Origin: Candidatus Methanimicrococcus labiotermitis
Lineage (GTDB): Archaea; Halobacteriota; Methanosarcinia; Methanosarcinales; Methanosarcinaceae
Direction of reading: 5' to 3'
Length of the DNA stretch: 54,635 nt
NCBI GenBank assembly: GCA_009784005.1
Contig: WRCE01000008.1
Location: forward strand, 1-54,635
Position numbers and translations under genes: made by a program. Below are positions 18,104 to 28,436 of the stretch, one piece after another. Under the pieces are notes generated by a model. That model was not told the DNA's origin, did not search any database, and worked only from the letters and a program-made list of their open reading frames with translations. Every line of letters begins with the position of its first letter. The stretch's first letter is position 1.

Positions 18104-19123
18104 ATGAAAGTCTCAATTTTAGGTCCCTCCGGTTCATATACGGAAAAAGCGGCAGATGAACTGTTCTCCTCCCATGAAGACGGCGCGCTGCCGGAATATG
18201 TTTACCGCCCGTCGATTGAAGGCGTTGTTTTGGATTTGTTCTCCGATTCGGAACCGTCCGCGCTTGCCCTTATTCCGGTTGAGAATTCTACCGAAGGCGC
18301 TGTCGGCATCAGCATGGACCTTCTGCTTGAGAAAGACGTCTCCGTGCTTGCCGAAATTATTCTTCCTGTGAATCATTGTCTTTTTGTTTCCAAAGAAACG
18401 GCGTCAAGACTCGATTTTTCGTTAGGCGGAATCGGCGCCGTTTATTCTCATCCTCAGGGGCTTTACCAATGCCGCACATTCATTCGCGATAAACTGAAAA
18501 ACGCCCGCCTCGTCGAAACGGACAGCACGTCCAAAGCCGCATTGATCGTTTTCGAATCTTCTGAAAACGGGCGACCCGAAATGATTGCGGGAATCGCTTC
18601 TCCCGAAGCAGGTGAGAAATACGGCTTACATTTGGTATCGAGTAGCATTCAGGATAATCTCAACAATTCAACCCGGTTTTTCATTCTCTCGCGATTGGAT
18701 TCAAGTCTATTGTTGTCGGATTCCGGTCTCCCGCGGCCGGATTTCATTCAGCCGGCGACAGAAATGACGGCGAAAGAAGCGTCGGTGCCGGTTTTGTCTC
18801 CCGGGCGCTTGGAGCGGGTAAAAGACGGCGCCGTTTACGCGAAAACCTCTATTATCATAACGCCTCAAAATGACCGGCCCGGGGCGCTTTTCCATATTCT
18901 TGAAGCTTTTTACAGGCAAGGGCTTAATTTGACGCGCATTGAATCCCGGCCGTCCAAAAGGGCTTTGGGGGAATATCATTTTTACATTGATTTTGAAGGC
19001 GAAGAGACCGACCAAAAAGTCAAAGACGCTTTAAGACAGATTACCGAACAGTCATCCCGATTAAAAATCCTCGGCACATACGGCAGGATTTCCGCGGCCT
19101 CAGGCGAGTCCAAAGGCAAATAA
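18104..19123 (+). CDS. pheA: Prephenate dehydratase
   Basis: A 339-residue monofunctional enzyme. The catalytic domain has LGPSGSYTEKAA, LIPVENSTEGAVG, YSHPQGLYQC and NNSTRFFILSR (TRF motif). After a linker of about 40 residues that is longer than usual, an ACT domain has RPGALFHILEAF and the ESRPSK phenylalanine-binding motif. It converts prephenate to phenylpyruvate and is probably inhibited by phenylalanine. It has no chorismate mutase domain. ATG 18104 follows a minisatellite and has no obvious Shine-Dalgarno. Confidence 0.94.
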   Translation: MKVSILGPSGSYTEKAADELFSSHEDGALPEYVYRPSIEGVVLDLFSDSEPSALALIPVENSTEGAVGISMDLLLEKDVSVLAEIILPVNHCLFVSKETASRLDFSLGGIGAVYSHPQGLYQCRTFIRDKLKNARLVETDSTSKAALIVFESSENGRPEMIAGIASPEAGEKYGLHLVSSSIQDNLNNSTRFFILSRLDSSLLLSDSGLPRPDFIQPATEMTAKEASVPVLSPGRLERVKDGAVYAKTSIIITPQNDRPGALFHILEAFYRQGLNLTRIESRPSKRALGEYHFYIDFEGEETDQKVKDALRQITEQSSRLKILGTYGRISAASGESKGK

Positions 19124-19198
19124 TTTAAAGGTAGAAAACAAGTATCTAACTCCAAACCAATGTCCAAACCAATGTGTGAGCGAAGAGGAGCGAGAGCG

Positions 19199-20455
19199 TT
19201 GACAAAAGATTTCTTTACGATAGACGATTTTGATGTTTCCGGCAAAACTGTTCTCTTGAGAGTTGATTTTAACTCTCCGATGAGTCCTGACGGAAAAATC
19301 TTGGATGACGCGCGCATTAAAAGCCACGTTCGGACGATTAACGATTTAAAAGACGCTAAAGTCGTTCTGCTGGCCCACCAGAGCCGCCCGGGCAAGTCAG
19401 ACTTTATGACAATGAAATCCCACGCGGCGACTTTATCCAAACACCTCGGCAAAGAAGTCCGCTATGTTGACGATATTTTCGGCTCTTACGCCCGTTCCTG
19501 CATCTCCGCCATGGAACCCGGAGACGTTATTCTGCTTGAGAACGTCCGCTTCTTTTCGGAAGAATCGCTGGAGCGGTCAGCCGAAGAGCACGCCGATTCT
19601 TATTTCGTTCAAAAGCTTTTGCCTTTGGTCGATTATTACTTTAACGACGCTTTTGCCGTATCTCACCGTTCACACTTATCCGTTGTCGGTTTTACCCTCG
19701 ACGTGCCGAGCGGAGCCGGCAGGCTTTTGGAAACGGAAATTGTCAGCCTTGACCGCGGTTTAGACGGCGACCGCCCCTGTGTTTATGTCCTCGGCGGCGC
19801 AAAGGTCGATGACTCTTTAAACGTTGCCAAAAACGTTTTGTCCAAAGGCAGCGCCGATATGGTGCTGTTCACGGGCGTTGTCGGCAATGTTATTTTGGCG
19901 GCGCTTGGGTATGACATCGGCCAGACAAATATGGAATTGATTAAAAAAATGGGTTATGCCGACTACATCACAAAAGCGAAATCCAAAATAGAAGAATTCG
20001 GCGACAAAGTCCGTTACCCGTCAGATGTCGCGCTGAACGTTGACGGCAAACGAATTGAAGCCGGCATTGAAGAAATGGGCAAATCCGGATACCCTGCAAA
20101 CGACATCGGCATCCAAACAATTGCATACTACACATCAATTATCGAATCCGCCGGAACCGTCATCTTAAACGGCCCCGCGGGTGTTTCCGAAAACCCCTCC
20201 TTCGCGCTCGGAACGCATGAAATCATTCGCGCGGCGACCGGCGCCAAATTTTCAATCGTCGGCGGCGGCCACATTTCGGCGGAAGTCCACCGCATGGGAA
20301 TGGACGGCCGTTTCTCACACATCAGTACGGGCGGCGGCGCCTGTATTGAATATCTTTCCGGAACGCTGCTTCCGGGAATCACCGCCCTTCGGGAAGCGTA
20401 CGCCAAAGAGCGCGGCGCTGAAGACGATGATTTTTCTGAGACCGATGACCGCTGA
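19199..20455 (+). CDS. pgk: Phosphoglycerate kinase
   Basis: A 418-residue archaeal-type enzyme. Motifs: VLLRVDFNSPM, LLAHQSRPG, NDAFAVSHRSHLSV, VLGGAKVDDSL, LNGPAGVSE and VGGGHISAEV. It interconverts 1,3-bisphosphoglycerate and 3-phosphoglycerate with ADP/ATP, mainly for gluconeogenesis in methanogens. TTG 19199 (TKDFFTIDDFD) is preferred because GAGGAG sits 8 bp upstream and it matches family N-termini. ATG 19160 would add 13 residues without a Shine-Dalgarno. The acidic C-terminal tail (AEDDDFSETDDR) is unremarkable. Confidence 0.93.
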   Translation: MTKDFFTIDDFDVSGKTVLLRVDFNSPMSPDGKILDDARIKSHVRTINDLKDAKVVLLAHQSRPGKSDFMTMKSHAATLSKHLGKEVRYVDDIFGSYARSCISAMEPGDVILLENVRFFSEESLERSAEEHADSYFVQKLLPLVDYYFNDAFAVSHRSHLSVVGFTLDVPSGAGRLLETEIVSLDRGLDGDRPCVYVLGGAKVDDSLNVAKNVLSKGSADMVLFTGVVGNVILAALGYDIGQTNMELIKKMGYADYITKAKSKIEEFGDKVRYPSDVALNVDGKRIEAGIEEMGKSGYPANDIGIQTIAYYTSIIESAGTVILNGPAGVSENPSFALGTHEIIRAATGAKFSIVGGGHISAEVHRMGMDGRFSHISTGGGACIEYLSGTLLPGITALREAYAKERGAEDDDFSETDDR

Positions 20456-20457
20456 GC

Positions 20458-20560
20458 AGTGGAAAAAGGGAAAAGAAGAGAAAGGGAAAAGAAGGGAAAG
20501 GGAAAAGAAGGGAAAGGGAAAAGAAGGGAAGAGAATAGAAGGGAAGAGAAAAGAAGGGAA
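20458..20560. repeat. Purine array (aaaagaagggaaaggg)
   Basis: About six copies of a 16-bp purine-only unit, all G/A on the plus strand, between pgk and the AMMECR1 gene. The last copies provide possible Shine-Dalgarno-like GGGAAAG just before ATG 20565. Confidence 0.9.
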
Positions 20561-20564
20561 AGAC

Positions 20565-21167
20565 ATGTCAAAAGCGATACTTCATAAAAGCGAAGGCCTT
20601 TTAGCCGTTAAAGTTGCCCGGCAGGCCATCACCTCTTATTTCGACAACAAAGACCCGTTTTCTGACCTGCCGTCTATGCCTGTTATTTTTTCCGAAAAGC
20701 GCGGCGTTTTTGTCACGCTGACCAAAGACGGCGACCTTCGCGGCTGCATCGGTTATCCTTATCCGGTTCTGCCGTTTAAAGAAGTGCTTGTCAAGTCCGC
20801 AATGGCGGCGGCTTTTGACGACCCCCGCTTTTTCCCGCTTGAGAAAAAAGATTTCTCAAAAATCTGCGTTGAAGTGACGACGCTGACGCTCCCCGAACTT
20901 TTGGACGGCGCTTTTACAGCCTATTCTAATAAAATCAAAATCGGGACACATGGTTTAATGGCCGAGTACGGCGAACACCGCGGCTTGCTTCTGCCTCAGG
21001 TGGCAACAGAACATGGCTGGGATGCTATCGAATTCCTGTGCCAAACTTGCATCAAAGCCGGAATGACACCGATGATGTGGAAATACGGCGCGAAGATTTA
21101 CCGCTTTGAAGGCCAAATTTTCAGAGAGACCGAGCCGGGCGGGCCGATTGTCGAAGGAAGCGAATGA
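20565..21167 (+). CDS. AMMECR1 domain protein
   Basis: A 200-residue protein spanning one AMMECR1 domain (TIGR00296/PF01871). The signature LRGCIGYPYPVLPF is at about residues 60-73, with FDDPRFFPLEK, ICVEVTTLTLPELL and GLMAEYGEHRGLLLPQVATEHGW following. AMMECR1 proteins are universal in archaea; proposed roles include links to radical SAM Memo partners, but no activity is established. ATG 20565 is used because homology starts near KAILHKSEGLLAVK; the long upstream extension crosses the purine array and is antisense-like. Confidence 0.9.
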   Translation: MSKAILHKSEGLLAVKVARQAITSYFDNKDPFSDLPSMPVIFSEKRGVFVTLTKDGDLRGCIGYPYPVLPFKEVLVKSAMAAAFDDPRFFPLEKKDFSKICVEVTTLTLPELLDGAFTAYSNKIKIGTHGLMAEYGEHRGLLLPQVATEHGWDAIEFLCQTCIKAGMTPMMWKYGAKIYRFEGQIFRETEPGGPIVEGSE

Positions 21168-21169
21168 AG

Positions 21170-21262
21170 AAAAGGTTTGAAAAGTAAGGCTTGAAAAGTA
21201 AGGCTTGAAAAGTAAGGCTTGAAAAAGTAAGGCTTGAAAAAGTAAGGCTTGAAAAAGAAAGA
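21170..21262. repeat. 15-16-bp array (aaagtaaggcttgaaa)
   Basis: Five to six copies of gtaaggcttgaaaa begin at the AMMECR1 stop. Downstream to 21436 there are short repeats of the catcctgtttttatt kind. Confidence 0.88.
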
Positions 21263-21436
21263 GCTGTTTCTTCTAACAAAAAGACTGAATCTGTCATTCA
21301 TCGTTTTTTACAATAAAAAAATGATATCATTCACCGTTTTTCAATGATTGAAGATATCATTCGCCGTTTTCATCTGTTTTTATTCTGAATTGAATGAATC
21401 ATCCTGTTTTTATTTTGAATCGAACGAATCATCCTG

Positions 21437-21871
21437 TTATTTATTCTGCATCGAAGGAAGCATATGTTCCCCCAATTTCTCTTTTTTATCATCGGGAATC
21501 GGCGTTGACATGCCCTCTTTGAAATTGTAGTGAACGACAACGGCTTTGCCTTGTACGCACAGCCGGCCTTCCTGCCACGCTTCCTGATAGACTGTGAAGG
21601 ATTTGGTTCCGATTTTTTCGATATATGTGCGAAGTTCTACGTCAAATTCAAAAAACAGCTCGCCGACGAAGTCAAATTCGGTACGGGCCATGATCAGTCT
21701 CCAAACATCATGGGACAAATTCAAATTCGGCTCAAAAATACGGAATATCGGGTTTCTCGCCATTTCAAACCAGCGGGCAAGGACTGTGTTGTTAATGTGG
21801 CCGAGGCCGTCGACATCGCCAAAGCTCGGTGTAACTGTCATTGTAAACATGTTTCTCTTTAATCCCGTCAT
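21437..21871 (-). CDS. Acyl-CoA thioesterase-like hotdog protein
   Basis: A 144-residue single hotdog-fold (4HBT) protein. It shows the FGDVDGLGHINNTVLARWFEMAR motif, with Asp in the usual catalytic position and the His-x-N-N pattern, then the beta-sheet FDFVGELFFEFDVELRTYIEKIG and ALCVQGKAVVVHYN-type strands. It probably hydrolyses an acyl- or aryl-CoA; substrate is unknown. The start may be ATG 21871 or ATG 21850 (FTMTVTPSFGD); neither has a good Shine-Dalgarno. It is the only minus-strand gene in this stretch and convergent to AMMECR1. Confidence 0.87.
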   Translation of the reverse strand: MTGLKRNMFTMTVTPSFGDVDGLGHINNTVLARWFEMARNPIFRIFEPNLNLSHDVWRLIMARTEFDFVGELFFEFDVELRTYIEKIGTKSFTVYQEAWQEGRLCVQGKAVVVHYNFKEGMSTPIPDDKKEKLGEHMLPSMQNK

Positions 21872-22082
21872 ATGTATTTAAAAATTGTCTACGATTCAGT
21901 TTCGTTTTCCTTTTCCTTTCGTTTTCTTTTCGTTTTCCTTTCGTTTCATTTATCAAAAACTTTCCAAGAAATGATAAATCGAAAAAACGGGGTTTTGAAG
22001 GCGCCCCAAACCGTAAACCGCTCCAAACGGCAACATAAAATAAATCATAATCGGGGGGTGTATCGGCTTCAATCTTGAACGT

Positions 22083-22155
22083 TTCGTCTTTGGGTTTTTC
22101 TTTGGGTTTTTCTTCGGGTTTTTTTGGGTTTTTTTGGATTTTTCTTCGGGTTTGT
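22083..22155. repeat. gggtttttctt array upstream of leuA-family gene
   Basis: Five copies of gggtttttctt/gggttttttt. The surrounding 21872-22256 spacer is the divergent promoter region between the thioesterase and the LeuA-family gene. Confidence 0.75.
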
Positions 22156-22256
22156 CATGATAAACCGTGATAGTATATAGAAACATATTTAACAAATGAA
22201 TAACTTCTTTGCTTGAATTTCGGCAAAACATTTCAGTTTCATAATCAGGCTGAGGT

Positions 22257-23783
22257 GTGCCGTTATATCAATTATCCAAAGAGGGGATTATATTATTCGA
22301 AAATCTGCGTTTCCTTGATACGACGCTTCGTGACGGTGAACAAACTCCGGGCGTAGCGTTGAGTACAGACGATAAAATAAAAATAGCAACAGCCTTGGAT
22401 GACTTAGGCGTTCACGTGATTGAAGCGGGATCCGCCGTCACGTCCGCCGGAGAGCGCGCCGCGATTAAAGCGGTTGCCGGTCTTGGGCTGAATGCCGAAA
22501 TTTGCAGCTATTGCAGAATGCGCACAGATGACATTGATCTGGCGCTGGAATGCGATGTGGATTCGGTTCATTTGGTTGTGCCTTCTTCAAATCTTCATAT
22601 TGAAACGAAGCTGAAGAAAGACATTCGCAACAAACAGGACAGAGAAGACGTCCTGCGAATGGCGGGCGAGGTAGCGGAATACGCAAAAGCACACGGCTTA
22701 ATTGTCGAGTTCAGTGCCGAAGACGCTTCTCGGGCGGATTTTAAATTCTTAAAAGAACTCTATGCGTCCGGTACAGACAACGGCGCGGACCGTCTCTGTT
22801 TCTGTGACACGGTCGGCATGTTGACGCCGGAGCGGACTTTTACGATTTTTTCCGAACTCTCCTATTCAGCGAATGCGCCGGTCAGTGTTCATTGCCACAA
22901 CGACTTCGGTTTGGCAACCGCCAACACGATTGCGGCTTTCCGCGCAGGCGCTGCACAAGGGCATGTCACAATTAACGGCGTTGGTGAGCGCAGCGGAAAC
23001 GCGTCGCTTGAAGAAGTCGTTGTTCAGCTGGAACATCTTTACGGTATGAACACGGGCATCAAAACCAAGAACCTGTATCAAATTTCCAGACTGGTCAGCC
23101 GTTTGATGAACATTCCCGTCGCGCCGAACAAAGCGCTTGTCGGCGGCAATTCCTTTACGCATGAAGCCGGTATTCACGTCCACGACTTGGTGAAAAATAC
23201 AGCTTCTTACGAGCCGATTTCTCCCGAATTTGTCGGAAGAACGCGCCGTATCGTTCTTGGTAAACATGCCGGCGCCAGCTCTATTGACCTTGCGTTAACG
23301 GAACTTCGGTTGGACGCCAATCCGGCGCAAAAGCAAGAGATTTTTAAGCGCGTCAAAGAAATGGGAGACAAAGGTCTTCGCGTGACAGACGCCGACTTAC
23401 AAACGATTGCGGAGTCCGTTTTGGAAATCCACTGCGAGCCGACGGTTAAATTGAGGTCGTTCTCCGCGGTTTCCGGCAGGCCTTCTATTCCGATGGCTTC
23501 CGTTATTTTGGAAGTGAATGGCAAAGAAGAAGTCTGCGTTGACACAGGCAACGGCCCGGTCGACGCGGCGATTCGCGCAATCCGGCGCGCGGTTTCATCG
23601 CTTGGCGATATTGTTTTAGAAGAATATCACGTCGATGCGATTACCGGCGGAACGGACGCTTTGGTTGAAGTCACAATCAAAATGTCAAAAGACGGTAAAG
23701 TCATTACCTCCCGCGGCGCTCGAACCGACATTATCGAAGCGTCGGTCGAAGCGGTTATTAACGGCATGAACCGGCTCATTTGA
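22257..23783 (+). CDS. leuA: 2-isopropylmalate/citramalate synthase family
   Basis: A 508-residue Claisen-condensing enzyme. The catalytic barrel has FLDTTLRDGEQTPGVAL, VSVHCHNDFGLATAN (HxH metal site) and INGVGERSGNASLEEVV; the C-terminal regulatory LeuA domain covers about 370-508. It transfers an acetyl group from acetyl-CoA to 2-oxoisovalerate or pyruvate; placement directly before ilvBNC fits either isoleucine (citramalate) or leucine synthesis. The GTG at 22257 overlaps its GAGGTG. A second GAGGGG at 22280 precedes ATT/ATA codons closer to the family N-terminus, so the true start is uncertain. Confidence 0.9.
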   Translation: MPLYQLSKEGIILFENLRFLDTTLRDGEQTPGVALSTDDKIKIATALDDLGVHVIEAGSAVTSAGERAAIKAVAGLGLNAEICSYCRMRTDDIDLALECDVDSVHLVVPSSNLHIETKLKKDIRNKQDREDVLRMAGEVAEYAKAHGLIVEFSAEDASRADFKFLKELYASGTDNGADRLCFCDTVGMLTPERTFTIFSELSYSANAPVSVHCHNDFGLATANTIAAFRAGAAQGHVTINGVGERSGNASLEEVVVQLEHLYGMNTGIKTKNLYQISRLVSRLMNIPVAPNKALVGGNSFTHEAGIHVHDLVKNTASYEPISPEFVGRTRRIVLGKHAGASSIDLALTELRLDANPAQKQEIFKRVKEMGDKGLRVTDADLQTIAESVLEIHCEPTVKLRSFSAVSGRPSIPMASVILEVNGKEEVCVDTGNGPVDAAIRAIRRAVSSLGDIVLEEYHVDAITGGTDALVEVTIKMSKDGKVITSRGARTDIIEASVEAVINGMNRLI

Positions 23784-23820
23784 CCGGGCTGTTTTTACCG
23801 CGGATCTGTTTTAAAATGAT

Positions 23821-23850
23821 GCCGCTTCTTTGAAGCGGCTTTAATCTTTT
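23821..23850 (+). terminator. Hairpin terminator after leuA-family gene
   Basis: GCCGCTTC-TTT-GAAGCGGC is an 8-bp perfect stem followed by tttaatcttttt, 37 bp after the stop. A second dyad CCGATTTA/TAAATCGG lies at 23950-23970. The rest of the 23784-24155 spacer is AT-rich with aaacaatcggttt repeats. Confidence 0.7.
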
Positions 23851-24155
23851 TGAAAAATCGATTTTTGCGGTTTAAACAATCGGTTTAACAATCGGTTTAA
23901 ACAATCGTTAAATACCTTGCCTTAATATTTCAATTAAAAAATAAACCGTCCGATTTATTTATTAAATCGGCGGCGGGATATTTAATAAATAATGAATAAT
24001 TCAGTTAATTAAAATAAACAAATCAACGATGATTGAAATCAACAATGATGGTACAAATCAACGTTGAAAAATCAACAACGATAATTAAACAAATGAATTG
24101 AGTTAGAATCGGGCCGGTTCCTCCGGTCTTTAATACTACAGGAGATGCTGTTTTA

Positions 24156-25868
24156 ATGACAAAAAATTCTGCGGAGCAGATGAACGGCGCCAAAGCGTTC
24201 ATCGAATCTCTCAAAAGGGAAGGCGTGGACACCATATTCGGATATCCGGGCGGTGTTTTGCTTCATATTTACCATGAGATTTACGATTCGGATTTGCGCC
24301 ACATCCTTGTTCGCCACGAACAAGCGGCCGCGCACGCGGCTGACGGTTATGCCCGCGCTACAGGTAAAACAGGTGTCTGTCTCGCAACATCCGGGCCGGG
24401 CGCCACGAATTTGGTTACCGGTATTGCGACCGCGCACATGGACTCCATTCCGGTGGTTGCTTTTACCGGTCAAGTGACCAGTTCTTTAATCGGAAACGAC
24501 GCTTTCCAAGAAGCCAACATCACAGGGATTACGCTTCCGATTACAAAGCACAATTATCTCGTTCAAAAAGCGGAAAACATTCCAAAAAGCATTAAAGAAG
24601 CTTTTTATATTGCGTCAACCGGCCGCCGAGGCCCTGTTCTTATCGACGTGACGAAAGACGCGACCGTTGGCGAACTTAAATTCTCATACCCTGACAAAGT
24701 TCAGCTGCGCAGTTACAAACCGACAGTGAAAGGCAACATCCAGCAGATCAAAAAAGCCGCGGCGATGATGGCAAGCGCGAAGAAACCGGTTATTTACGCC
24801 GGCGGCGGCGTTGTGGCTGCCAACGCTTCATCTGAATTATACAAACTCGCGGAACTCCTCAACGCGCCCGTCACAACAACTTTGATGGGCCTGGGTACTT
24901 TCCCGGCAGATCACCCGCTCTTTATCGGTATGCCCGGCATGCACGGCACGAAATACGCCAACTTCAGCATTCAAGATTCCGATTTGATTATCGCAATCGG
25001 CGCCAGATTCGATGACCGTGTGACAAGCAAGATTTCATCTTTCGCGACCGGCGCTCAAATTATTCACATCGATGTCGACCCCGCCGAAATTTCCAAAAAC
25101 GTGGCGGCCGATCTCCCGATTGTCGGCGACGCGAAATCTATTTTGGCAGACCTGATTCCGGCGGTTACCGAAAAAATTGTTTCAGGGAAAACTGATGAAT
25201 GGCTTAAGCGCGTCGCTTTATGGAAAAAGGAATTTCCGCTCGCCTACGCCGATGACGGCTCTTCCATTAAACCGCAGTTTGTTATTGAAACGCTGTGCAA
25301 ACTTCTTCCCGACGCGATTGTCGCCACGGAAGTCGGACAGCATCAGATGTGGACGGCTCAATATTTCAAATTTAAAAGACCGCGCCAACTCATTACATCA
25401 GGCGGCCTCGGAACGATGGGCTACGGCCTTCCCGCCGCGATGGGCGCAAAAGTCGGCTGCCCCGACCAAGTTGTTTTTGATGTTGCCGGCGACGGTTCAT
25501 TCCAAATGAACTCACAAGAGCTTGCGACATTGGTTACCAATGACATTCCGGTCGTTTCCGTGATTTTGAACAACGGTTATCTCGGAATGGTCCGACAGTG
25601 GCAGGAACTCTTCTATGACCGCCACTATTCGCACACCGATATTGTTGACAGCGTTGACTTCGTCAAACTGGCAGAAGCATACGGCGCGCTCGGCATTCGC
25701 GTTGAAAAGAAATCCGAGCTCAAAGAAGCGATTCAAACAGCGGTCAAGTCCGGCCGTCCCGCCGTTATTGATGTTCGCGTCGACCGCGGCGAAAATGTGT
25801 TCCCGATGGTTCCGGCAGGCGCGTCTATCAATGAATTGGTTGACGAGAAAAAATACGGAGGCGTTTGA
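24156..25868 (+). CDS. ilvB: Acetolactate synthase, large subunit
   Basis: A 570-residue thiamine diphosphate enzyme. The N-terminal domain has [15 protein letters not shown] and the catalytic Glu in [18 protein letters not shown]. The FAD-binding middle domain is at about 190-330, and the ThDP motif runs from GDGSFQMN to [12 protein letters not shown]. It makes acetolactate or acetohydroxybutyrate for branched-chain amino acids. AGGAG lies 11 bp before ATG 24156, and a small GGCCGG/CCGGTC hairpin precedes it. ilvN follows one base after the stop. Confidence 0.96.
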   Translation: MTKNSAEQMNGAKAFIESLKREGVDTIFGYPGGVLLHIYHEIYDSDLRHILVRHEQAAAHAADGYARATGKTGVCLATSGPGATNLVTGIATAHMDSIPVVAFTGQVTSSLIGNDAFQEANITGITLPITKHNYLVQKAENIPKSIKEAFYIASTGRRGPVLIDVTKDATVGELKFSYPDKVQLRSYKPTVKGNIQQIKKAAAMMASAKKPVIYAGGGVVAANASSELYKLAELLNAPVTTTLMGLGTFPADHPLFIGMPGMHGTKYANFSIQDSDLIIAIGARFDDRVTSKISSFATGAQIIHIDVDPAEISKNVAADLPIVGDAKSILADLIPAVTEKIVSGKTDEWLKRVALWKKEFPLAYADDGSSIKPQFVIETLCKLLPDAIVATEVGQHQMWTAQYFKFKRPRQLITSGGLGTMGYGLPAAMGAKVGCPDQVVFDVAGDGSFQMNSQELATLVTNDIPVVSVILNNGYLGMVRQWQELFYDRHYSHTDIVDSVDFVKLAEAYGALGIRVEKKSELKEAIQTAVKSGRPAVIDVRVDRGENVFPMVPAGASINELVDEKKYGGV

Positions 25869-25869
25869 A

Positions 25870-26379
25870 ATGACAGGCACGCAATCTCATACACTTTCTA
25901 TCTTGGTTGAAAATCACTACGGCGTTTTGACACGAGTCGCCGCGCTTTTCGCGCGCCGCGGCTATAACATTGACAGTTTGGCCGTCGGCACGACGGAGGA
26001 CCCCGATGTTTCCAGAATGACGATTGTCGTTAACGGCGACGAAGCCGTTATCGAACAGGTGATTAAGCAGCTTTACAAGTTGATTGAAGTCATCAAAGTC
26101 GTTGACTTAAGCAAAGAAGAATATGTCGACCGCGAACTCGCGCTCATCAAAGTCGCCGCGACATCCGAAACGCGCGCTGATATTTTACAAATCGTAGAAA
26201 TTTTCCGCGCCAAAATCGTTGACGTCGGCTCGAATACAATGATGATTGAAATCACGGGCGGCGGCGACAAAATTTCATCGCTTGAAAAATTGCTTCGCCC
26301 GTTCGGCATTAAAGAATTGGCGCGTACCGGAAAAGTCGGTCTTTTAAGAGGTCCTAAGGACGTTGTCAAAGAAAAGTAA
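25870..26379 (+). CDS. ilvN: Acetolactate synthase, regulatory small subunit
   Basis: A 169-residue protein. The N-terminal ACT domain has SILVENHYGVLTRVAALFARRGYNIDSLAVG; the C-terminal ALS_ss domain follows with REL-ALIKVAA and LLRPFGIKELARTGKVGL. It binds IlvB and gives valine-type feedback control. ATG 25870 is immediately after the ilvB stop, with GGAGG within the ilvB end as Shine-Dalgarno, so the pair is coupled. Upstream in-frame extension overlaps ilvB and is not real. Confidence 0.96.
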   Translation: MTGTQSHTLSILVENHYGVLTRVAALFARRGYNIDSLAVGTTEDPDVSRMTIVVNGDEAVIEQVIKQLYKLIEVIKVVDLSKEEYVDRELALIKVAATSETRADILQIVEIFRAKIVDVGSNTMMIEITGGGDKISSLEKLLRPFGIKELARTGKVGLLRGPKDVVKEK

Positions 26380-26411
26380 AGGTAAAGTAAAATAATCGGG
26401 TTTGCTAAAAC

Positions 26412-26513
26412 GATGTTGTAAGAAACGATCGCCAAAGCGATGTTGTAAGCAATGTTGTAAGCAATGTTGTAAGCAATGTTGTAAGCAATGTTGTAAGCAA
26501 TGTTGTAAGCAAT
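26412..26513. repeat. 12-bp array (gtaagcaatgtt)
   Basis: Six perfect copies of gtaagcaatgtt preceded by diverged copies. A second degenerate array (ttgttcatttattgga) at about 26640-26720 fills the rest of the 358-bp ilvN-ilvC spacer. No gene in it. Confidence 0.92.
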
Positions 26514-26737
26514 ACCCACTTATGCAATATTGAAAAAATGAATCGAAAGCTTAATGAGTTTTCATCATTTTTTCATTTTAGTTTTATTTTTAAACGTTTC
26601 ATTTTTTAACGTTTCATTCGATTGTTTATTATTCGATTGATTATTTATTGGATTGTTCATTTATTGGATTGTTCATTTAATTTGGTTGTTTATTTATTGG
26701 TTGTTTATTTGATTATTCATTATTCGGAGTCACAAAT

Positions 26738-27745
26738 ATGGCACAAATGTACTACGACAAAGATGCAGATCTTAAGGTGTTGAAAGGAAAGACCATCGCT
26801 GTTATCGGCTATGGCAGCCAGGGCCACGCTCAGGCGATGAATTTGAAAGATTCCGGCCTCAAAGTGGTTGTCGGTCTTCGAAAGGGCGGCAACAGCTGGA
26901 AGAAGGCTGAAGCAGACGGCATGAAAGTGATGGAAGTTTCAGCCGCCGTTAAGGCAGCCGACATCGTTCACATTTTGGTTCCCGATGAAACTCAGTCCAA
27001 ACTTTACTATTCCGAAATCGAGCCGAACTTGAAAAAGGGCGGAGCGCTTTCTTTTTCCCACGGGTTTAACATTCACTACAATCAAATCACGCCGCGCGCG
27101 GATTTGGATGTCTTTATGGTCGCTCCGAAAAGCCCGGGTCACATTGTGAGAAGAACGTATACAGAAGGCATCGGGGTTCCCGGTCTGGTCGCCGTTTATC
27201 GGGACAACAGCGGTAACGCCAAAAAGATAGGCCTCGCGTTTGCCAAAGGCATCGGCTGCACGCGCGCGGGGGTCTATGAAACCACTTTCAGAGAAGAGAC
27301 CGAAACCGATTTGTTCGGCGAGCAAGTGGACTTATGCGGCGGCGCCGCCAGTTTAATGAAAGCGGCTTTTGAGATTTTGGTTGAAGCCGGCTACCAGCCC
27401 GAAATGGCTTACTTTGAAACCGTTCACGAATTGAAATTGATCGTTGACCTCATTCACGAAGGCGGCCTTGAAAAGATGTGGCACTCCGTCTCCAACACCG
27501 CTGAATACGGCGGCATGACAGTCGGCCCGCGTGTCATCAACGCCGAATCCGAAGACGCCATGTACGAAGCGCTCGCGCGTATTCAAAACGGCGAATTCGC
27601 GAAAGAATTCATTTTGGAAGGCATGCTCAACCACCCCGTTTTAAAAGCGATGGAACGCCACGAAAAAGAGCTTGAAGTCGAAATTGTCGGAAAGTCCATC
27701 CGTTCCAAGATTCCGTGGCTCAACAAGGGAATTGACGACGACTGA
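26738..27745 (+). CDS. ilvC: Ketol-acid reductoisomerase
   Basis: A 335-residue class I enzyme. The Rossmann motif [15 protein letters not shown] is at about 23-37, then [30 protein letters not shown] and the all-helical domain with metal ligands in [16 protein letters not shown] and [18 protein letters not shown]. It converts acetolactate to dihydroxyisovalerate with NAD(P)H and Mg. ATG 26738 follows GGAG by 9 bp. It is third in the ilvB-ilvN-ilvC order usual in Methanosarcina. Confidence 0.96.
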   Translation: MAQMYYDKDADLKVLKGKTIAVIGYGSQGHAQAMNLKDSGLKVVVGLRKGGNSWKKAEADGMKVMEVSAAVKAADIVHILVPDETQSKLYYSEIEPNLKKGGALSFSHGFNIHYNQITPRADLDVFMVAPKSPGHIVRRTYTEGIGVPGLVAVYRDNSGNAKKIGLAFAKGIGCTRAGVYETTFREETETDLFGEQVDLCGGAASLMKAAFEILVEAGYQPEMAYFETVHELKLIVDLIHEGGLEKMWHSVSNTAEYGGMTVGPRVINAESEDAMYEALARIQNGEFAKEFILEGMLNHPVLKAMERHEKELEVEIVGKSIRSKIPWLNKGIDDD

Positions 27746-27803
27746 TGATGGTTGATGACGACTGATGATGATTGACGATGACTGATGACGATTGATGAAG
27801 ACT
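27735..27803. repeat. Short gatgactgatgac array after ilvC
   Basis: Five or six degenerate copies of gatgacgactgat begin in the last codons of ilvC (the Asp-Asp end) and continue past the stop. Confidence 0.75.
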
Positions 27804-27903
27804 GATTTTTCAGTCTTTTCTTTTTCAGTCTCTTCTTTTTCGTTTTCTTTTTTAATTTTTCTCTTATGTTTTTACAGAATTCAGTCTTACAGGATGTGTT
27901 TTT

Positions 27904-28434
27904 TTGATTCGGAATGAAATGATTGAAATGATTTGTTCTCGCCGCAGCGTCCGCCGGTACACGGCCGACCCTATTTCGGATGAAGCCGTTTCGGCAATGC
28001 TTGAATGCGCCAAATTCGCGCCGTCGGGTTTGAATAACCAGCCTTGGCGTTTTATCGTTATTGATGACAAAGAAATCGGATGGCAGCTTTCAACGCTGAC
28101 GCATTATTCGGAAATCGTCGCGTCCGCACCTCTTTTAATCGCTGTTTTCTTAGATACGGCCGCCTCTTATCACCGCGAAAAAGATTTGACCGCCATCGGC
28201 GCGTGTATCCAAAACATTCTGCTCGCGGCGCATTCTATGGAACTTGGCGCCGTCTGGCTTGGTGAAATCCTCAAAAACAAAAGCGAGGTTTCAAAAATAT
28301 TAAACGCGCCGAGCGAGTTTGAATTATTTGCAGTTATCGCGGTCGGGCATCCGGTATCCGCCTCCGCCGCCTCGGGCTGCGCGAGCCGAAAACCGTTGGA
28401 AGAGCTTGTTTTTAAAAATAAATATTCAAAATAA
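27904..28434 (+). CDS. Nitroreductase family protein
   Basis: A 176-residue FMN-dependent nitroreductase-fold protein. Features: ICSRRSVRRYTADPIS (FMN phosphate arginines), CAKFAPSGLNNQPWRFIVI, and IGACIQNILLAAHSMELGAVWLGEI, with a GHP strand near the C-terminus. It probably reduces an unidentified substrate with NAD(P)H. The start may be TTG 27904 or ATG 27913; AGGATG lies 12 bp before the TTG. A terminator hairpin follows the stop immediately. Confidence 0.9.
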   Translation: MIRNEMIEMICSRRSVRRYTADPISDEAVSAMLECAKFAPSGLNNQPWRFIVIDDKEIGWQLSTLTHYSEIVASAPLLIAVFLDTAASYHREKDLTAIGACIQNILLAAHSMELGAVWLGEILKNKSEVSKILNAPSEFELFAVIAVGHPVSASAASGCASRKPLEELVFKNKYSK

Positions 28435-28436
28435 TC